Part shown: positions 36,891-46,133 of the stretch, piece after piece
Layout of the letters: each line of letters opens with the position of its first letter
Numbering within the stretch: the stretch's first letter is position 1
Assembly: GCA_024398135.1 (NCBI GenBank)
Contig: CP073750.1
Coordinates: 124,001 to 188,000 of the forward strand
Direction of reading: 5' to 3'
Source: a bacterium SCSIO 12643
GTDB lineage: Bacteria; Bacteroidota; Bacteroidia; Flavobacteriales_G; Salibacteraceae
DNA length: 64,000 nucleotides
The notes under the pieces: model-generated
The model's database searches: none
What the model saw: only the letters and a program-made list of their open reading frames with translations
Told to the model about the DNA's origin: nothing
Program-made: the position numbers and the translations under genes

Positions 36891-38412
36891 ACAAGTAGTT
36901 TAAAACGAGTTCAGAATATAAAATGCTCCATAGGGATAAGACAATCCACAGAATGGTAATCACCCAAAACATGATAGGGTCTTCATCTCTGCTGTAACTA
37001 TCCATGAAAAAGGTATATCTGGTTTTAATCCCATGGAAACTCCAGAAGAGAAATAACGCGGCAAAATAGAAATTGAAATGTTCATACCATAAAGCCACAG
37101 GTAATAGCAGCAAAGCGATAAATGTTTTCCATTTCGTTTCTTTTTTACTTACTGTTTTAGAAATTGCAGATAATTCCGGTTGAGGTTCATCCTTTTTTTT
37201 TACTCCTTCTCTTTTTTCTCTATTCCACTTTTCTGAAGTCTGATAGACTTCCCAGGTCCCCATTTCCAATTCTAACGGACTCATTTTAGCGGGTTGAAAT
37301 ACCGCGTGCGAACCATCATATTTAGACCAGTCTTTCGTTAAAATACGCCCCTCCGTATCTAATTTATTAAAAGTCTCTGAACCCGGAAACGGGATCATTA
37401 AATGCGGATATACCACATCAATATCTATGTCCTTTATAAAATCTAAAGTTTGATCAAAAATTCGGTGGTCATGAGCATCAAATCCAAAAAGGAAATCTCC
37501 TACCACCTCAATTCCATAGCTTTTTACAATTTCGACATATTCTTTTATCTGATTGGGCTTCACAAACGTTTTTCCTTGTTCTTTTAACGCTTCTTCGGAT
37601 GGTGTTTCTATTCCAAACAATAAAGTCTTCACACCCGCCTCTTGTGCGGCTGCCAATAGATCTTTGTTCTTCGCAATCAAAACCGTGGTCTCCCCGTAAA
37701 AATTCATGTTTAAGGGAGCTAATGCTTTAAACAATTCCATGGCATATCTCTTATTCTGCGTCAGGTTATCAGAATGCAATTCAACCCATTCCACACCAAG
37801 CTTTTTCAGTTCTTTTAGTTCTGCAACAATATGTGGAATGGGACGTAAAGAAAATTTATCAAAGAATTGGTGGACCAAACAAAAATCACAATGCATTGGA
37901 CATCCTCTACTCACCACAACCGACCAGGTCCAATTGTATTCCGAAACCGAAATTATATCGGTCGGATACGGTTTCAATTCTGCCAAATCCAATTGAGACG
38001 TTCGTTTGTAGGACTTCTTTAAAGTATTGTGTGCGATATCTTTAAAAATATCTTCCCATAGCCCCTCAGATTCACCAAGAATCAAAGTATCTGCATTTTC
38101 AGCAGCTTCATCTTGAAAAAAGAATGTGTGTAATCCACCTAATATGGTCACCTTTCCCTTTTTACTAAAAGCTTCTGTGATTTCATAAGCTCTGTACGCA
38201 TCAGGCGTTGACATAAAAACAGCCACTACATCCGCATTTGAATCCAAATTGGTTTTCATACCAATGGTTTCATCGCACATCTCAATCTCTATACCCTGAG
38301 GCATGGCTGCAGCTGCGGAGAATATGTTTTGGGGCGGACCACCGGTTTCAGCTTTATACTCCGAATAAGAACTTCCGGCAGAGGCTTTAATCAAATATAT
38401 TTTCATGGTCAT
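36880..38412 (-). CDS. B12-binding radical SAM protein with membrane C-terminus
   Basis: 510 residues. Residues 1-130 form a cobalamin-binding-type Rossmann domain (DVVAVFMSTP, GGLHTFFFQDEAAENADTLILGESE). The radical SAM core carries SRGCPMHCDFCLV with Cys171, Cys175 and Cys178 for the 4Fe-4S cluster, and GIETPSEEALKEQGK further on. The B12 motif DxHxxG is not obvious. The C-terminal 75 residues or so contain three hydrophobic segments that tie it to the membrane. The family includes methyltransferases and lipid- or tetrapyrrole-modifying enzymes; the membrane end suggests a lipid substrate (inference). Starts at 38412 or 38406 are both possible. It heads the cluster with the ABC-TM protein. 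Confidence 0.85.
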   Translation of the reverse strand: MTMKIYLIKASAGSSYSEYKAETGGPPQNIFSAAAAMPQGIEIEMCDETIGMKTNLDSNADVVAVFMSTPDAYRAYEITEAFSKKGKVTILGGLHTFFFQDEAAENADTLILGESEGLWEDIFKDIAHNTLKKSYKRTSQLDLAELKPYPTDIISVSEYNWTWSVVVSRGCPMHCDFCLVHQFFDKFSLRPIPHIVAELKELKKLGVEWVELHSDNLTQNKRYAMELFKALAPLNMNFYGETTVLIAKNKDLLAAAQEAGVKTLLFGIETPSEEALKEQGKTFVKPNQIKEYVEIVKSYGIEVVGDFLFGFDAHDHRIFDQTLDFIKDIDIDVVYPHLMIPFPGSETFNKLDTEGRILTKDWSKYDGSHAVFQPAKMSPLELEMGTWEVYQTSEKWNREKREGVKKKDEPQPELSAISKTVSKKETKWKTFIALLLLPVALWYEHFNFYFAALFLFWSFHGIKTRYTFFMDSYSRDEDPIMFWVITILWIVLSLWSILYSELVLNYLYGY

Positions 38413-38617
38413 AAGGCTTTTAAATTCAGTGTAATTCGAATAACCAGATTTAAATCCGGTGAATTACAGTACGAACTTACATTTGATTCATCAGAAACTT
38501 TTTGACCTAAATCAAGAAGTGCCTTATGACCTGATATTTCTTTCCGTTTTAGAAAAATGCTTGATTACATAGGCCCCGGGTTAATCGCAATAAAGATTCC
38601 TACTTTAAACCTCTATC

Positions 38618-39025
38618 TCATTTTAGGGTAGATAACTTCCCTCCTAGCCAAGCCATTGGAATATATGCCAATAGAAGATCGGTAACTACAAACCACGTTG
38701 GAGCAGGAATCATATTGGCAGCCACAATACCTCCAATTAAAAATATACCTCCCATTCCCATCGCAAACGCCATCTTATGATTTTTAGCGATCAAGCTTAC
38801 AGACCATGCCCCGGCAAGGGTTCCCAAAGCATGCGCTAAAAATGGAAATATAAAATACTTAAAACTCAGTGTGGGCATCACTCGTTTTAAATCTTCAAGA
38901 TTATTCGGATCAATACCAACTATTGGAAAGGTATTGTGTCCTAATTTGATCAATGCAAAATTCAAAGCATGCCCAATTAATAATCCAATGATAACGGCTA
39001 AAATGTTTCTTAAAATAGTTTTCAT
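38618..39025 (-). CDS. Four-TM membrane protein of unknown function
   Basis: 135 residues with four hydrophobic helices (about 5-24, 57-80, 85-105, 112-132). The family is not recognised. It lies 25 bases downstream of the SRPBCC gene and is probably the last gene of the AraC-SRPBCC-membrane operon. Function unknown. Confidence 0.65.
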   Translation of the reverse strand: MKTILRNILAVIIGLLIGHALNFALIKLGHNTFPIVGIDPNNLEDLKRVMPTLSFKYFIFPFLAHALGTLAGAWSVSLIAKNHKMAFAMGMGGIFLIGGIVAANMIPAPTWFVVTDLLLAYIPMAWLGGKLSTLK

Positions 39026-39050
39026 GACTTGTTTCGTTCTGGAGAATAAT

Positions 39051-39482
39051 TTATTGTTCTGCGTATTTCTTAAATGCGGTCATGTACTTTATAGACTGCT
39101 TTTTAAACATAGGCTTTAATGCAAATCCCAACCACTTCATTATACCCTTTAACTCCATGGTGGTGTGACTTGTTTGCTTCACCAGATTTTCAGATACCTG
39201 TTCAAAAATTAATTCTACAATATTCTGTCCCATTTTACTATCGTAAGCAAACTTGATTTGATTCGGAAGATTTTGTTCTACGATAGATTCTATGATCACC
39301 ATTTCCTTATTGTTGAACAAATAATTCAGATTTCGCTTAGATCCAACCTTTCCAAATTGTCCATCAATTTGTTCTGTGTTTTGCAAGCCTTCGGTCCATT
39401 CTTTGGCTCCATCCGGAGCAATAATTTTCTCTGCTACATGGCTTAATGAACCATTAATTTCGTTGGATAAGGTATATTTCAT
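39051..39482 (-). CDS. SRPBCC-fold protein
   Basis: 143 residues of the START/Bet v1-like (polyketide cyclase) superfamily: N-terminal strand TLSNEINGSLSHVAEKI, central HTTMELKGIMKWLGF, C-terminal helix LKPMFKKQSIKYMTAFKKYA. These bind hydrophobic ligands. The ATG at 39480-39482 is preferred over the GTG three bases upstream. It ends 24 bases before the membrane protein gene and starts 4 bases after the AraC regulator. Confidence 0.8.
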   Translation of the reverse strand: MKYTLSNEINGSLSHVAEKIIAPDGAKEWTEGLQNTEQIDGQFGKVGSKRNLNYLFNNKEMVIIESIVEQNLPNQIKFAYDSKMGQNIVELIFEQVSENLVKQTSHTTMELKGIMKWLGFALKPMFKKQSIKYMTAFKKYAEQ

Positions 39483-39486
39483 CACA

Positions 39487-40392
39487 TTACTTTTTGATCT
39501 CTTTTACCGGAATGCAGAAGTCTAAATCAAAATAATCCCAATTCAATACATGCTCCCGATCTCTGAAAACTTCTAATCCGGGAAGATGTTCAGGTTCATA
39601 AGAGCTATTGATCAACCAATGATTAAACATAAAATTAATTGCGGTAGCCACTTTATTAAAATCACCCGAAACTGTCGTTACCGCATATTTACATTTAGGC
39701 AACACCTTAGTTTCGATACCACCACCCTTTTGTACCACAAAATCATGAGGTATGGTGATACATACCTCATAAGTATATTTCTCTTTGGGAGTCACATACG
39801 GGTCATCTTTTGACATTCCAAATATGGTTCCTGTCTCAAACAGTCCCTGACTTTTAGCCCACTCTATGATTTCTGAATATACTTTCAAAACAACACCTTC
39901 TTTAAAAGAATCTTTGACTCGGATAAAGGCAATTTTCCGTTGTGGAAATTCTTCAATCCTCACCGGGAAATCGTTTTTAAACTCCTCTGCATTCTCCGAA
40001 CAATAATATTGATCTATATCGTGCAATTCTTTGCGAATCTTGCTATTCTCTATCGCACCACCATTTCTGTAGATACTGGGTGCACATCCAAAATACTGTT
40101 TGAAAGACCTGGACAAAGTCGCAGGTGAGGAAAAGCCACATTCATAGGAAATCTGAGCAATGGAATCCTTAGAGAACTTCAGTAATCGGGCTACTTTTTC
40201 TAATCGCACACGATTCGTATAATCAAACACTGATTCTCCAGTAACTGCTGTAAAAATTCTATGAAAATGATAGGATGAAAAAAATGAAACCGAAGCCAAT
40301 TCATCCAGCGAAATTGACCGATCTAAATTATTGTTGACATAGTCCATAGCCAGATTCATCCGGCTTTGATATATTTCGTTTGATGTACCCAA
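39487..40392 (-). CDS. AraC-family regulator with GyrI-like effector domain
   Basis: 301 residues. Two helix-turn-helix motifs in the N-terminal 110 residues (SLDELASVSFFSSYHFHRIF and SIAQISYECGFSSPATLSRSF) bind DNA. The C-terminal half (about 140-300) is a GyrI-like/Rob-type ligand domain (VRIEEFPQRKIAFIRVKD) that senses small amphipathic compounds in relatives. It probably controls its own operon, which also encodes an SRPBCC protein and a membrane protein. The frame starts at a TTG (40390-40392); a stop lies four codons upstream, and an alternative ATG at 40359 would remove eleven residues. Confidence 0.88.
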   Translation of the reverse strand: MGTSNEIYQSRMNLAMDYVNNNLDRSISLDELASVSFFSSYHFHRIFTAVTGESVFDYTNRVRLEKVARLLKFSKDSIAQISYECGFSSPATLSRSFKQYFGCAPSIYRNGGAIENSKIRKELHDIDQYYCSENAEEFKNDFPVRIEEFPQRKIAFIRVKDSFKEGVVLKVYSEIIEWAKSQGLFETGTIFGMSKDDPYVTPKEKYTYEVCITIPHDFVVQKGGGIETKVLPKCKYAVTTVSGDFNKVATAINFMFNHWLINSSYEPEHLPGLEVFRDREHVLNWDYFDLDFCIPVKEIKK

Positions 40393-40545
40393 TTTGATTC
40401 TTTAAACATGTTACAGATGGTTAAAGGTACATTTCTTGGGGATATGTCATAGACTAATATTAGTTTCATCACGATTATTGAAAACCAACCATTCAAAAAG
40501 CGCGTACCATTTAATTTACAATAAAATACAAAAACACTAAATCTT

Positions 40546-43500
40546 TTAATTGGTAATCATAATCTTTTTATTGATTTGATGATCGCCATTAATGATTTGA
40601 ATATGATAGATTCCAGCTGCTAAGTTTTGGGGTAACATTATCTCATTTTCACCAGATTCGAGTTGGGTTTGCGTGGTAAAAACTAAATTTCCAACAGCAT
40701 TGAACAACCTGATTTGAGTATTACCACTTCCATTTAAAACCCTTGATAACCTAATAGTTAGCTTAGTTTGATAAGCAAATACATTAATTGATTCCTGAAG
40801 TGGATTCCCTTCTACTGAATTTACATAATCAAAACGAAGTACAAACCTACCCCAATTATCAAACTCATTTGTCTCAATAATTTGCGTATCACTATCAGTG
40901 GTATAAAACAGATAATACAACGCAGTTTGAATTGGAGTTGGATAACTTATAACTACATTTCCGTTTAAGGTATCTCCAACAGTAATAGCTACTTCGTTTA
41001 CATCTTTTATTAGTTGATCTCCTACTCCATAACTATCATCATCGGACCAGTAAAATGAAGTTTTAGATGGTATCCCATCTAATGTTCCTGAATTTAAGAT
41101 CTGATAATTAATGGGTACCGTTGAATGTACTAACTGTATATCGATTGTATCAAAATTTTGATCCAGTGCCGTATAGTTTACATATGGAGAAAATGTTATT
41201 ACGAATACACCTGTATTATTATTTTCATCGATCTCGATTATGTTTTGATCTGCATCAATTTCATAAAATAAATAATAAGACCCGGTATATCCAACACTTG
41301 GATAGTTAATATTTGCAGTTGTATGCAGTGTTGTTCCTGATTGAATATGTCCTTCTGTTTTGTTTAAGACCAACTGGTCGTTAACGTCTAATATGGAATC
41401 CGTAGACCAATAAAATTTAGTTTTGGTAATCCTGCCATTAGTCTGTCCAGAATTCGTAATCGAATAATCAACTACAAAGCTCGGATTTGTTGCTAAAATT
41501 TGCTTTGGTTCCATCCATTCGTTAGCAATATATTCTGACTTAAATGTTTCTACCTTAAAATTATCTACTCGCATTCCCTGAACATATCCACCACTATAAA
41601 TATTATGATTACTGCGATACACATATCTAAAAACAACATCCTTTTTACCTCCAAAATAAGATGCACCGATCGCAGTTGAATCGAGTACCGGAGCACTTTG
41701 CCCACCTGTTGGCGACCCTGTCCAACCTGGACCTCCAAGCTCATGTAGATTAGAACTATTATACCAATTGTGTGCTACACCCAGATTCGTATTAAGCACC
41801 GTCCAGGAGGCACCACCATCGAGAGAATACTCCATGTTTCCACCATCCTTATCATTAATACCATGGCTTTTACCTGTACACAATAAATCAAATGATAAAT
41901 GCACACTATCATATTCAATAAAATCAAACGCAGGTGACTCCAAATAAAAATATGGATTTTGTATCCAGCTTCCACTGGATTGTGGTTCAGTAGACCATTC
42001 ATTAGATTTTCTGAATGATTGGTATACCGGCTCACCAGGAGCAACAATGTTTCGCCATCTGTAGGCACCAATATTATTCGTATATGGATCTATAGAATAT
42101 TGGTGCCAGCCATTTATCACAGGGCTATTAAAGTCATTCATATAAGGGTAGCTCTTAATACTATCTAACGATAAAGGCCAATATCCACTATTATTTGTTT
42201 CATTCGATTCGGTATTGGTATTGGAAACATCCAGTTTATACAACAAGTATTTATAAGACACTAAATTACTCGGAGCATTGAATGCATTATTGCTATAAAA
42301 ATGCATATCTGGTTGGATCTCATTAATAATGTCCGTGCCTATTAAAAGATCAGATGAACTCCAAACCGTATCCTGAGAAAGATAGAAATTAACCGATGTT
42401 GGATATGAAAGGTAATTCCCATTATTTTTGATATGCATAAAAAATTTAATTTCATTAGCTATTGAGCTAATCATCAAAGATTTTTTATATTCCACATCCA
42501 AATCAATAAATGCCTCCCGAATTTCAAAATTATCGATCATTGCTCCTTCCATTGTCCCTCCCCCATTATTCGGTCCAGTACCTAGATTATATCTAAACTG
42601 TACCTGTGGTTGTCCTACCAAAAAACTTAGATCCAGAATATATCTTGTATTTCTGGTAATATCACGACCATTATACATTTCAAATGTGGTAAATGCACGT
42701 TCTTCAACATCAAATAATAATTCGGTTGTACTGGCCATGTAATAATTTTGATCCAATCCGGACTGATAATTTTTCATGTAATACCATTTATTGTACGATT
42801 GATTAGTGGTATCTAAGATCTCCCATGTTGCTCCACCATCAATAGAGTAACTCATATTGGCCTTTGCCTCAAAACAATGACACATTCCATTACTATGAAG
42901 TTTCATATCAAATTCAATTACCGGGTTAATCGCAGTAGAAAAATCAAATATCGGAGTATATAAATGCATTCGACTAAACGGATCTACTTGCCCTATATCA
43001 TTCGTAACCCAGACTTTTGTTCCCGAAAAAGCAGTATCTAACATCACACCATTGGGAGAAGTCCATTCCCAATTGTCGTTACCAAAAGACGCATTATGTC
43101 TCCAACCATATATCTGTGTTTCAAAGTCGTTGTAATATGGAACCCCTTGTGATATGGTTTGATAGAGTTTAAAATATCCTTCATTGTTATACTCGCGCAT
43201 TTCATCAACCATATCTGCAGTATCCAATACATAGATAATATAGTATGTTCCAGTGGATGAAGTCGGTTTGGTATATGGGAAATTGACCCAAAGTCTTGTA
43301 GTATCCGATATAATCCCATCTTGTCGTACACCTAATAATGGATCAGATGAATCCAAAACTGAATCGGTTGACCAGTAAAAAGCTGTTACAGTTGGAATTG
43401 TTGATTTCAACCCGGTATTACACAATGTATATTTTAATGTATCTACATTTACAGATTGATCGGTAAATCTATTTTTCAAATTACCTTCAATAGATAAATC

Positions 43501-44970
43501 GGGCTTCGGTTTTCCAACATAAATGTCATCTAAAACCATATTCAATCCGTTGTATCCACTCGCATTTCCATTATATATTCGAATACGCACATCCTTACTT
43601 GTATCAGCATGTACAGGAAGATACGCATTGTAAAAGTCCCATGTATTATTTCTCATCCTAGGAATATTAACACCTGAATACACAGTATTGCCACATCCCA
43701 CTTTATATTTAATCGGAGTATAATTTGGATCTATCAGATTCTCTTTAAGCTTATACCAAAAAGAAATAACGGTTGAATCTTCTGTACTTAAATCTAAATG
43801 AGGGCTTTGCAAATACCCTAGATTATTGGAATTAGAATTAATAATACTCCAAACGGTATTTCCCGAATGTGTTCCTGAGTAATGCACCCTATTACCCGGT
43901 TCTCTTTTCCAATAAATCTTATTGGCACCACCTGTTTGCCATAGAGTATCAGTTGACTCAAAATCGGTAAAATACGGAACAGAATAAATAGTATCAATGA
44001 TTAATGTTGCCATTCCAAGATTATCATTTTCATACGACTCGGTCAATACTGAATCCGCATCTACCTTGTAAAAAATATAATACGTACCGGAACTAATATT
44101 TTGTGGCATTGGAATCGTAATATCCCACTGACCAGAGTTTTGTACATTAGCACTTTTTGTTGCAATAAGCGTATCTCCAGTGTCAAAAACAGTATCTAAA
44201 GACCAGTAATAATCAGTTTTGTTTATATACGATGCAGGTAAAATCTTGTTATAAAACAAGAAAGTATTAATGTCAAAAGAAGTACATTCTTTTGTTGCTT
44301 TAAATGGATGAGATTGTACCGCATAAACATTCGGTAAATCTTCTTCGATTGTAAAATTATCAATAACCCATCCTTCTCCTGTAAACGAATTGGAATGACC
44401 ACCAAACTTAAAACGAAATCTAACATCAGATTCTCCTGATACAGTATCCAAACTATGAAAAGACTGCACAAATGGATTATATGATGCAAAATTAGCATGA
44501 CACCATGCCGGTCCGCTATGACCATAGCAATTAGCTACATTGTACCAATTATATTTTTCGGTATAATCTCCGTTTAAAACTTTCCATATTTGTCCGGAAT
44601 CAGTTGAAAACTCTATAATACCTCCTCCATATGGCGCCACCACTTCCATTTTAAAAAAAATACCTACCCGATAGGTTTTGGTAGTATCAGACAAATCAAA
44701 AGAGGGTGTCTCCAAACACATCTTAGAATTAAAACTATATTGACCATTTAGATTTGTACCCCAAACATTTGGGGATGAAAATGGAGTATTTAGTTTAGTT
44801 CCAGTTGGAGCGCCCCATTCCCATTCATCCGTTCCAGTTAATGCATAATGAGACCAACCTACAGTATCTGAAGGACTATCGAAATTATTGTAATATGGTA
44901 ATGGCATTTGCGCATTTACAGATATGAACAGGCAAAATACAAAACAATTAAGGGCTACTACTTTTTTCAT
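40546..44970 (-). CDS. Large T9SS cargo protein with CARDB-like and choice-of-anchor domains
   Basis: 1474 residues. Signal peptide (MKKVVALNCFVFCLFISVNAQ). Repeated jelly-roll-type modules with 'PYYNNFDS...GW' and 'EGWVIDNFTIEE', 'EGAMIDNFEIRE' and 'QGMRVDNFKVET' alternate with CARDB-like domains, visible as FYWSTDSVLDSSDPLLG, TKFYWSTDSILDVNDQL and TSFYWSDDDSYGVGDQL. The C-terminal 90 residues (VFAYQTKLTIRLS ... GEN EIMLPQNLAAGIYHIQI) form a T9SS sorting domain ending KKIMITN. Likely a secreted adhesin or surface scaffold. It has no obvious operon partner. Confidence 0.85.
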   Translation of the reverse strand: MKKVVALNCFVFCLFISVNAQMPLPYYNNFDSPSDTVGWSHYALTGTDEWEWGAPTGTKLNTPFSSPNVWGTNLNGQYSFNSKMCLETPSFDLSDTTKTYRVGIFFKMEVVAPYGGGIIEFSTDSGQIWKVLNGDYTEKYNWYNVANCYGHSGPAWCHANFASYNPFVQSFHSLDTVSGESDVRFRFKFGGHSNSFTGEGWVIDNFTIEEDLPNVYAVQSHPFKATKECTSFDINTFLFYNKILPASYINKTDYYWSLDTVFDTGDTLIATKSANVQNSGQWDITIPMPQNISSGTYYIFYKVDADSVLTESYENDNLGMATLIIDTIYSVPYFTDFESTDTLWQTGGANKIYWKREPGNRVHYSGTHSGNTVWSIINSNSNNLGYLQSPHLDLSTEDSTVISFWYKLKENLIDPNYTPIKYKVGCGNTVYSGVNIPRMRNNTWDFYNAYLPVHADTSKDVRIRIYNGNASGYNGLNMVLDDIYVGKPKPDLSIEGNLKNRFTDQSVNVDTLKYTLCNTGLKSTIPTVTAFYWSTDSVLDSSDPLLGVRQDGIISDTTRLWVNFPYTKPTSSTGTYYIIYVLDTADMVDEMREYNNEGYFKLYQTISQGVPYYNDFETQIYGWRHNASFGNDNWEWTSPNGVMLDTAFSGTKVWVTNDIGQVDPFSRMHLYTPIFDFSTAINPVIEFDMKLHSNGMCHCFEAKANMSYSIDGGATWEILDTTNQSYNKWYYMKNYQSGLDQNYYMASTTELLFDVEERAFTTFEMYNGRDITRNTRYILDLSFLVGQPQVQFRYNLGTGPNNGGGTMEGAMIDNFEIREAFIDLDVEYKKSLMISSIANEIKFFMHIKNNGNYLSYPTSVNFYLSQDTVWSSSDLLIGTDIINEIQPDMHFYSNNAFNAPSNLVSYKYLLYKLDVSNTNTESNETNNSGYWPLSLDSIKSYPYMNDFNSPVINGWHQYSIDPYTNNIGAYRWRNIVAPGEPVYQSFRKSNEWSTEPQSSGSWIQNPYFYLESPAFDFIEYDSVHLSFDLLCTGKSHGINDKDGGNMEYSLDGGASWTVLNTNLGVAHNWYNSSNLHELGGPGWTGSPTGGQSAPVLDSTAIGASYFGGKKDVVFRYVYRSNHNIYSGGYVQGMRVDNFKVETFKSEYIANEWMEPKQILATNPSFVVDYSITNSGQTNGRITKTKFYWSTDSILDVNDQLVLNKTEGHIQSGTTLHTTANINYPSVGYTGSYYLFYEIDADQNIIEIDENNNTGVFVITFSPYVNYTALDQNFDTIDIQLVHSTVPINYQILNSGTLDGIPSKTSFYWSDDDSYGVGDQLIKDVNEVAITVGDTLNGNVVISYPTPIQTALYYLFYTTDSDTQIIETNEFDNWGRFVLRFDYVNSVEGNPLQESINVFAYQTKLTIRLSRVLNGSGNTQIRLFNAVGNLVFTTQTQLESGENEIMLPQNLAAGIYHIQIINGDHQINKKIMITN

Positions 44971-45016
44971 TTTAATCAGTAACTTTTTGTTATTAATCCT
45001 AGGGAATTATCGTGGG

Positions 45017-45024
45017 CAAAGTTA
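45017..45024 (-). promoter_or_regulatory. Candidate -7 element (TAACTTTG) of the large T9SS cargo gene
   Basis: Minus-strand TAACTTTG matches TAnnTTTG, 46 bases before the ATG at 44970. No correctly spaced -33 TTG was seen. Confidence 0.35.
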
Positions 45025-45089
45025 TCTAATAATAAAAAACACTACTATTTTATATCAAACAATTACATCCTATTTATAGCTCTAACAAA

Positions 45090-46133
45090 CTATAGCCTCA
45101 ACTTCAAAACCTTATCCTGAAAAACATTTCCTACAAAAGCCGTATCATTTTTTACAACTACCACACTAGATGCTGAGATTTGCGTACCGTCATTTTCATA
45201 CACTTTCTCCACTTGATACTTCCCTTTTACATTTTCAATCTTAAAAAACTGAGATGGGGAGATTTGCGTAGAGTCTCCTGCATGCGTTACAAATTGAAAT
45301 AATTTCGGATGAGTCGCTACCCAAATTACATCATTTTCATCCACATCAATATTATCTACTCCTGTATCTAAATCCAGCGTTTCTTTTAATTTTAAATCTC
45401 CTGTTGATTTATTTCTATCCAACACAAACACCTCATGTCCGGTAGAATGCGATACATATAAAGTACGTCCGTCATTCGATAAATTCACTCCATTGGCATA
45501 CACCATCCCCTGATGAACTTTACGTGCCTTAGTCCCATCATAATACAACAAATAGGAATATGGCATTCTAAGATAATCTTCAACCATCCTTCCATTCTTA
45601 GAACTGTTCCCATGATCATTGGTTACATAAAACTGGTCTATTTGATCTCCCACAATATCATTTGGACTAAACATCAATGGATCGGTATACGTTTTTATAT
45701 GATTCAGGAAATCAGATTCTATTTTGAATAACTCAATAGAATTTGTACCATTTCCATGATTGACCACATAGAGATATTTTTCCTGATTCAATTCAAATAG
45801 TGAAATCCCGTGTGGTTTTAAATCTCCGGAATAATCGGTTCCCATTTTGATGGGTTGATCTCCATTTCGTACATCCAGATAATAAATGCCATCTTTTCCA
45901 TGATCTACACCATTATTCTTAGCCCAACGATCTAGAGCCGAGATATACAGGATATCTTCAGCCCTATCCCATTCCAAATCCTCGGTACCCCAAATCCCCC
46001 GATAAACTTCTAATTCCGTACCATCAAATTGGTTTTTAACGCTTTTAAAACCTCCTGCTTGCAAATACGTATCGAATAAAAAATACACGACTGCGATTAC
46101 AATCATGATCCCTACTTTCTTTGATGTGTTCAT
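45090..46133 (-). CDS. Paraoxonase/arylesterase-like membrane-anchored beta-propeller protein
   Basis: 347 residues with an N-terminal membrane anchor (residues 8-25). The remainder is a six-bladed propeller with the calcium-site pattern of serum paraoxonases: GTEDLEWD, ISLFELNQEKYLYVVNH, SPNDIVG...FYVTNDHG, YANGVNLSNDGRTLYVSHSTGHE, and TGVDNIDVDENDVIWVATHP. Family members hydrolyse lactones and aryl esters. The substrate is not known. Its ATG overlaps the stop of the MORN-repeat gene (ATGA) and is preceded by AGGAG, so translation is coupled. Confidence 0.8.
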   Translation of the reverse strand: MNTSKKVGIMIVIAVVYFLFDTYLQAGGFKSVKNQFDGTELEVYRGIWGTEDLEWDRAEDILYISALDRWAKNNGVDHGKDGIYYLDVRNGDQPIKMGTDYSGDLKPHGISLFELNQEKYLYVVNHGNGTNSIELFKIESDFLNHIKTYTDPLMFSPNDIVGDQIDQFYVTNDHGNSSKNGRMVEDYLRMPYSYLLYYDGTKARKVHQGMVYANGVNLSNDGRTLYVSHSTGHEVFVLDRNKSTGDLKLKETLDLDTGVDNIDVDENDVIWVATHPKLFQFVTHAGDSTQISPSQFFKIENVKGKYQVEKVYENDGTQISASSVVVVKNDTAFVGNVFQDKVLKLRL

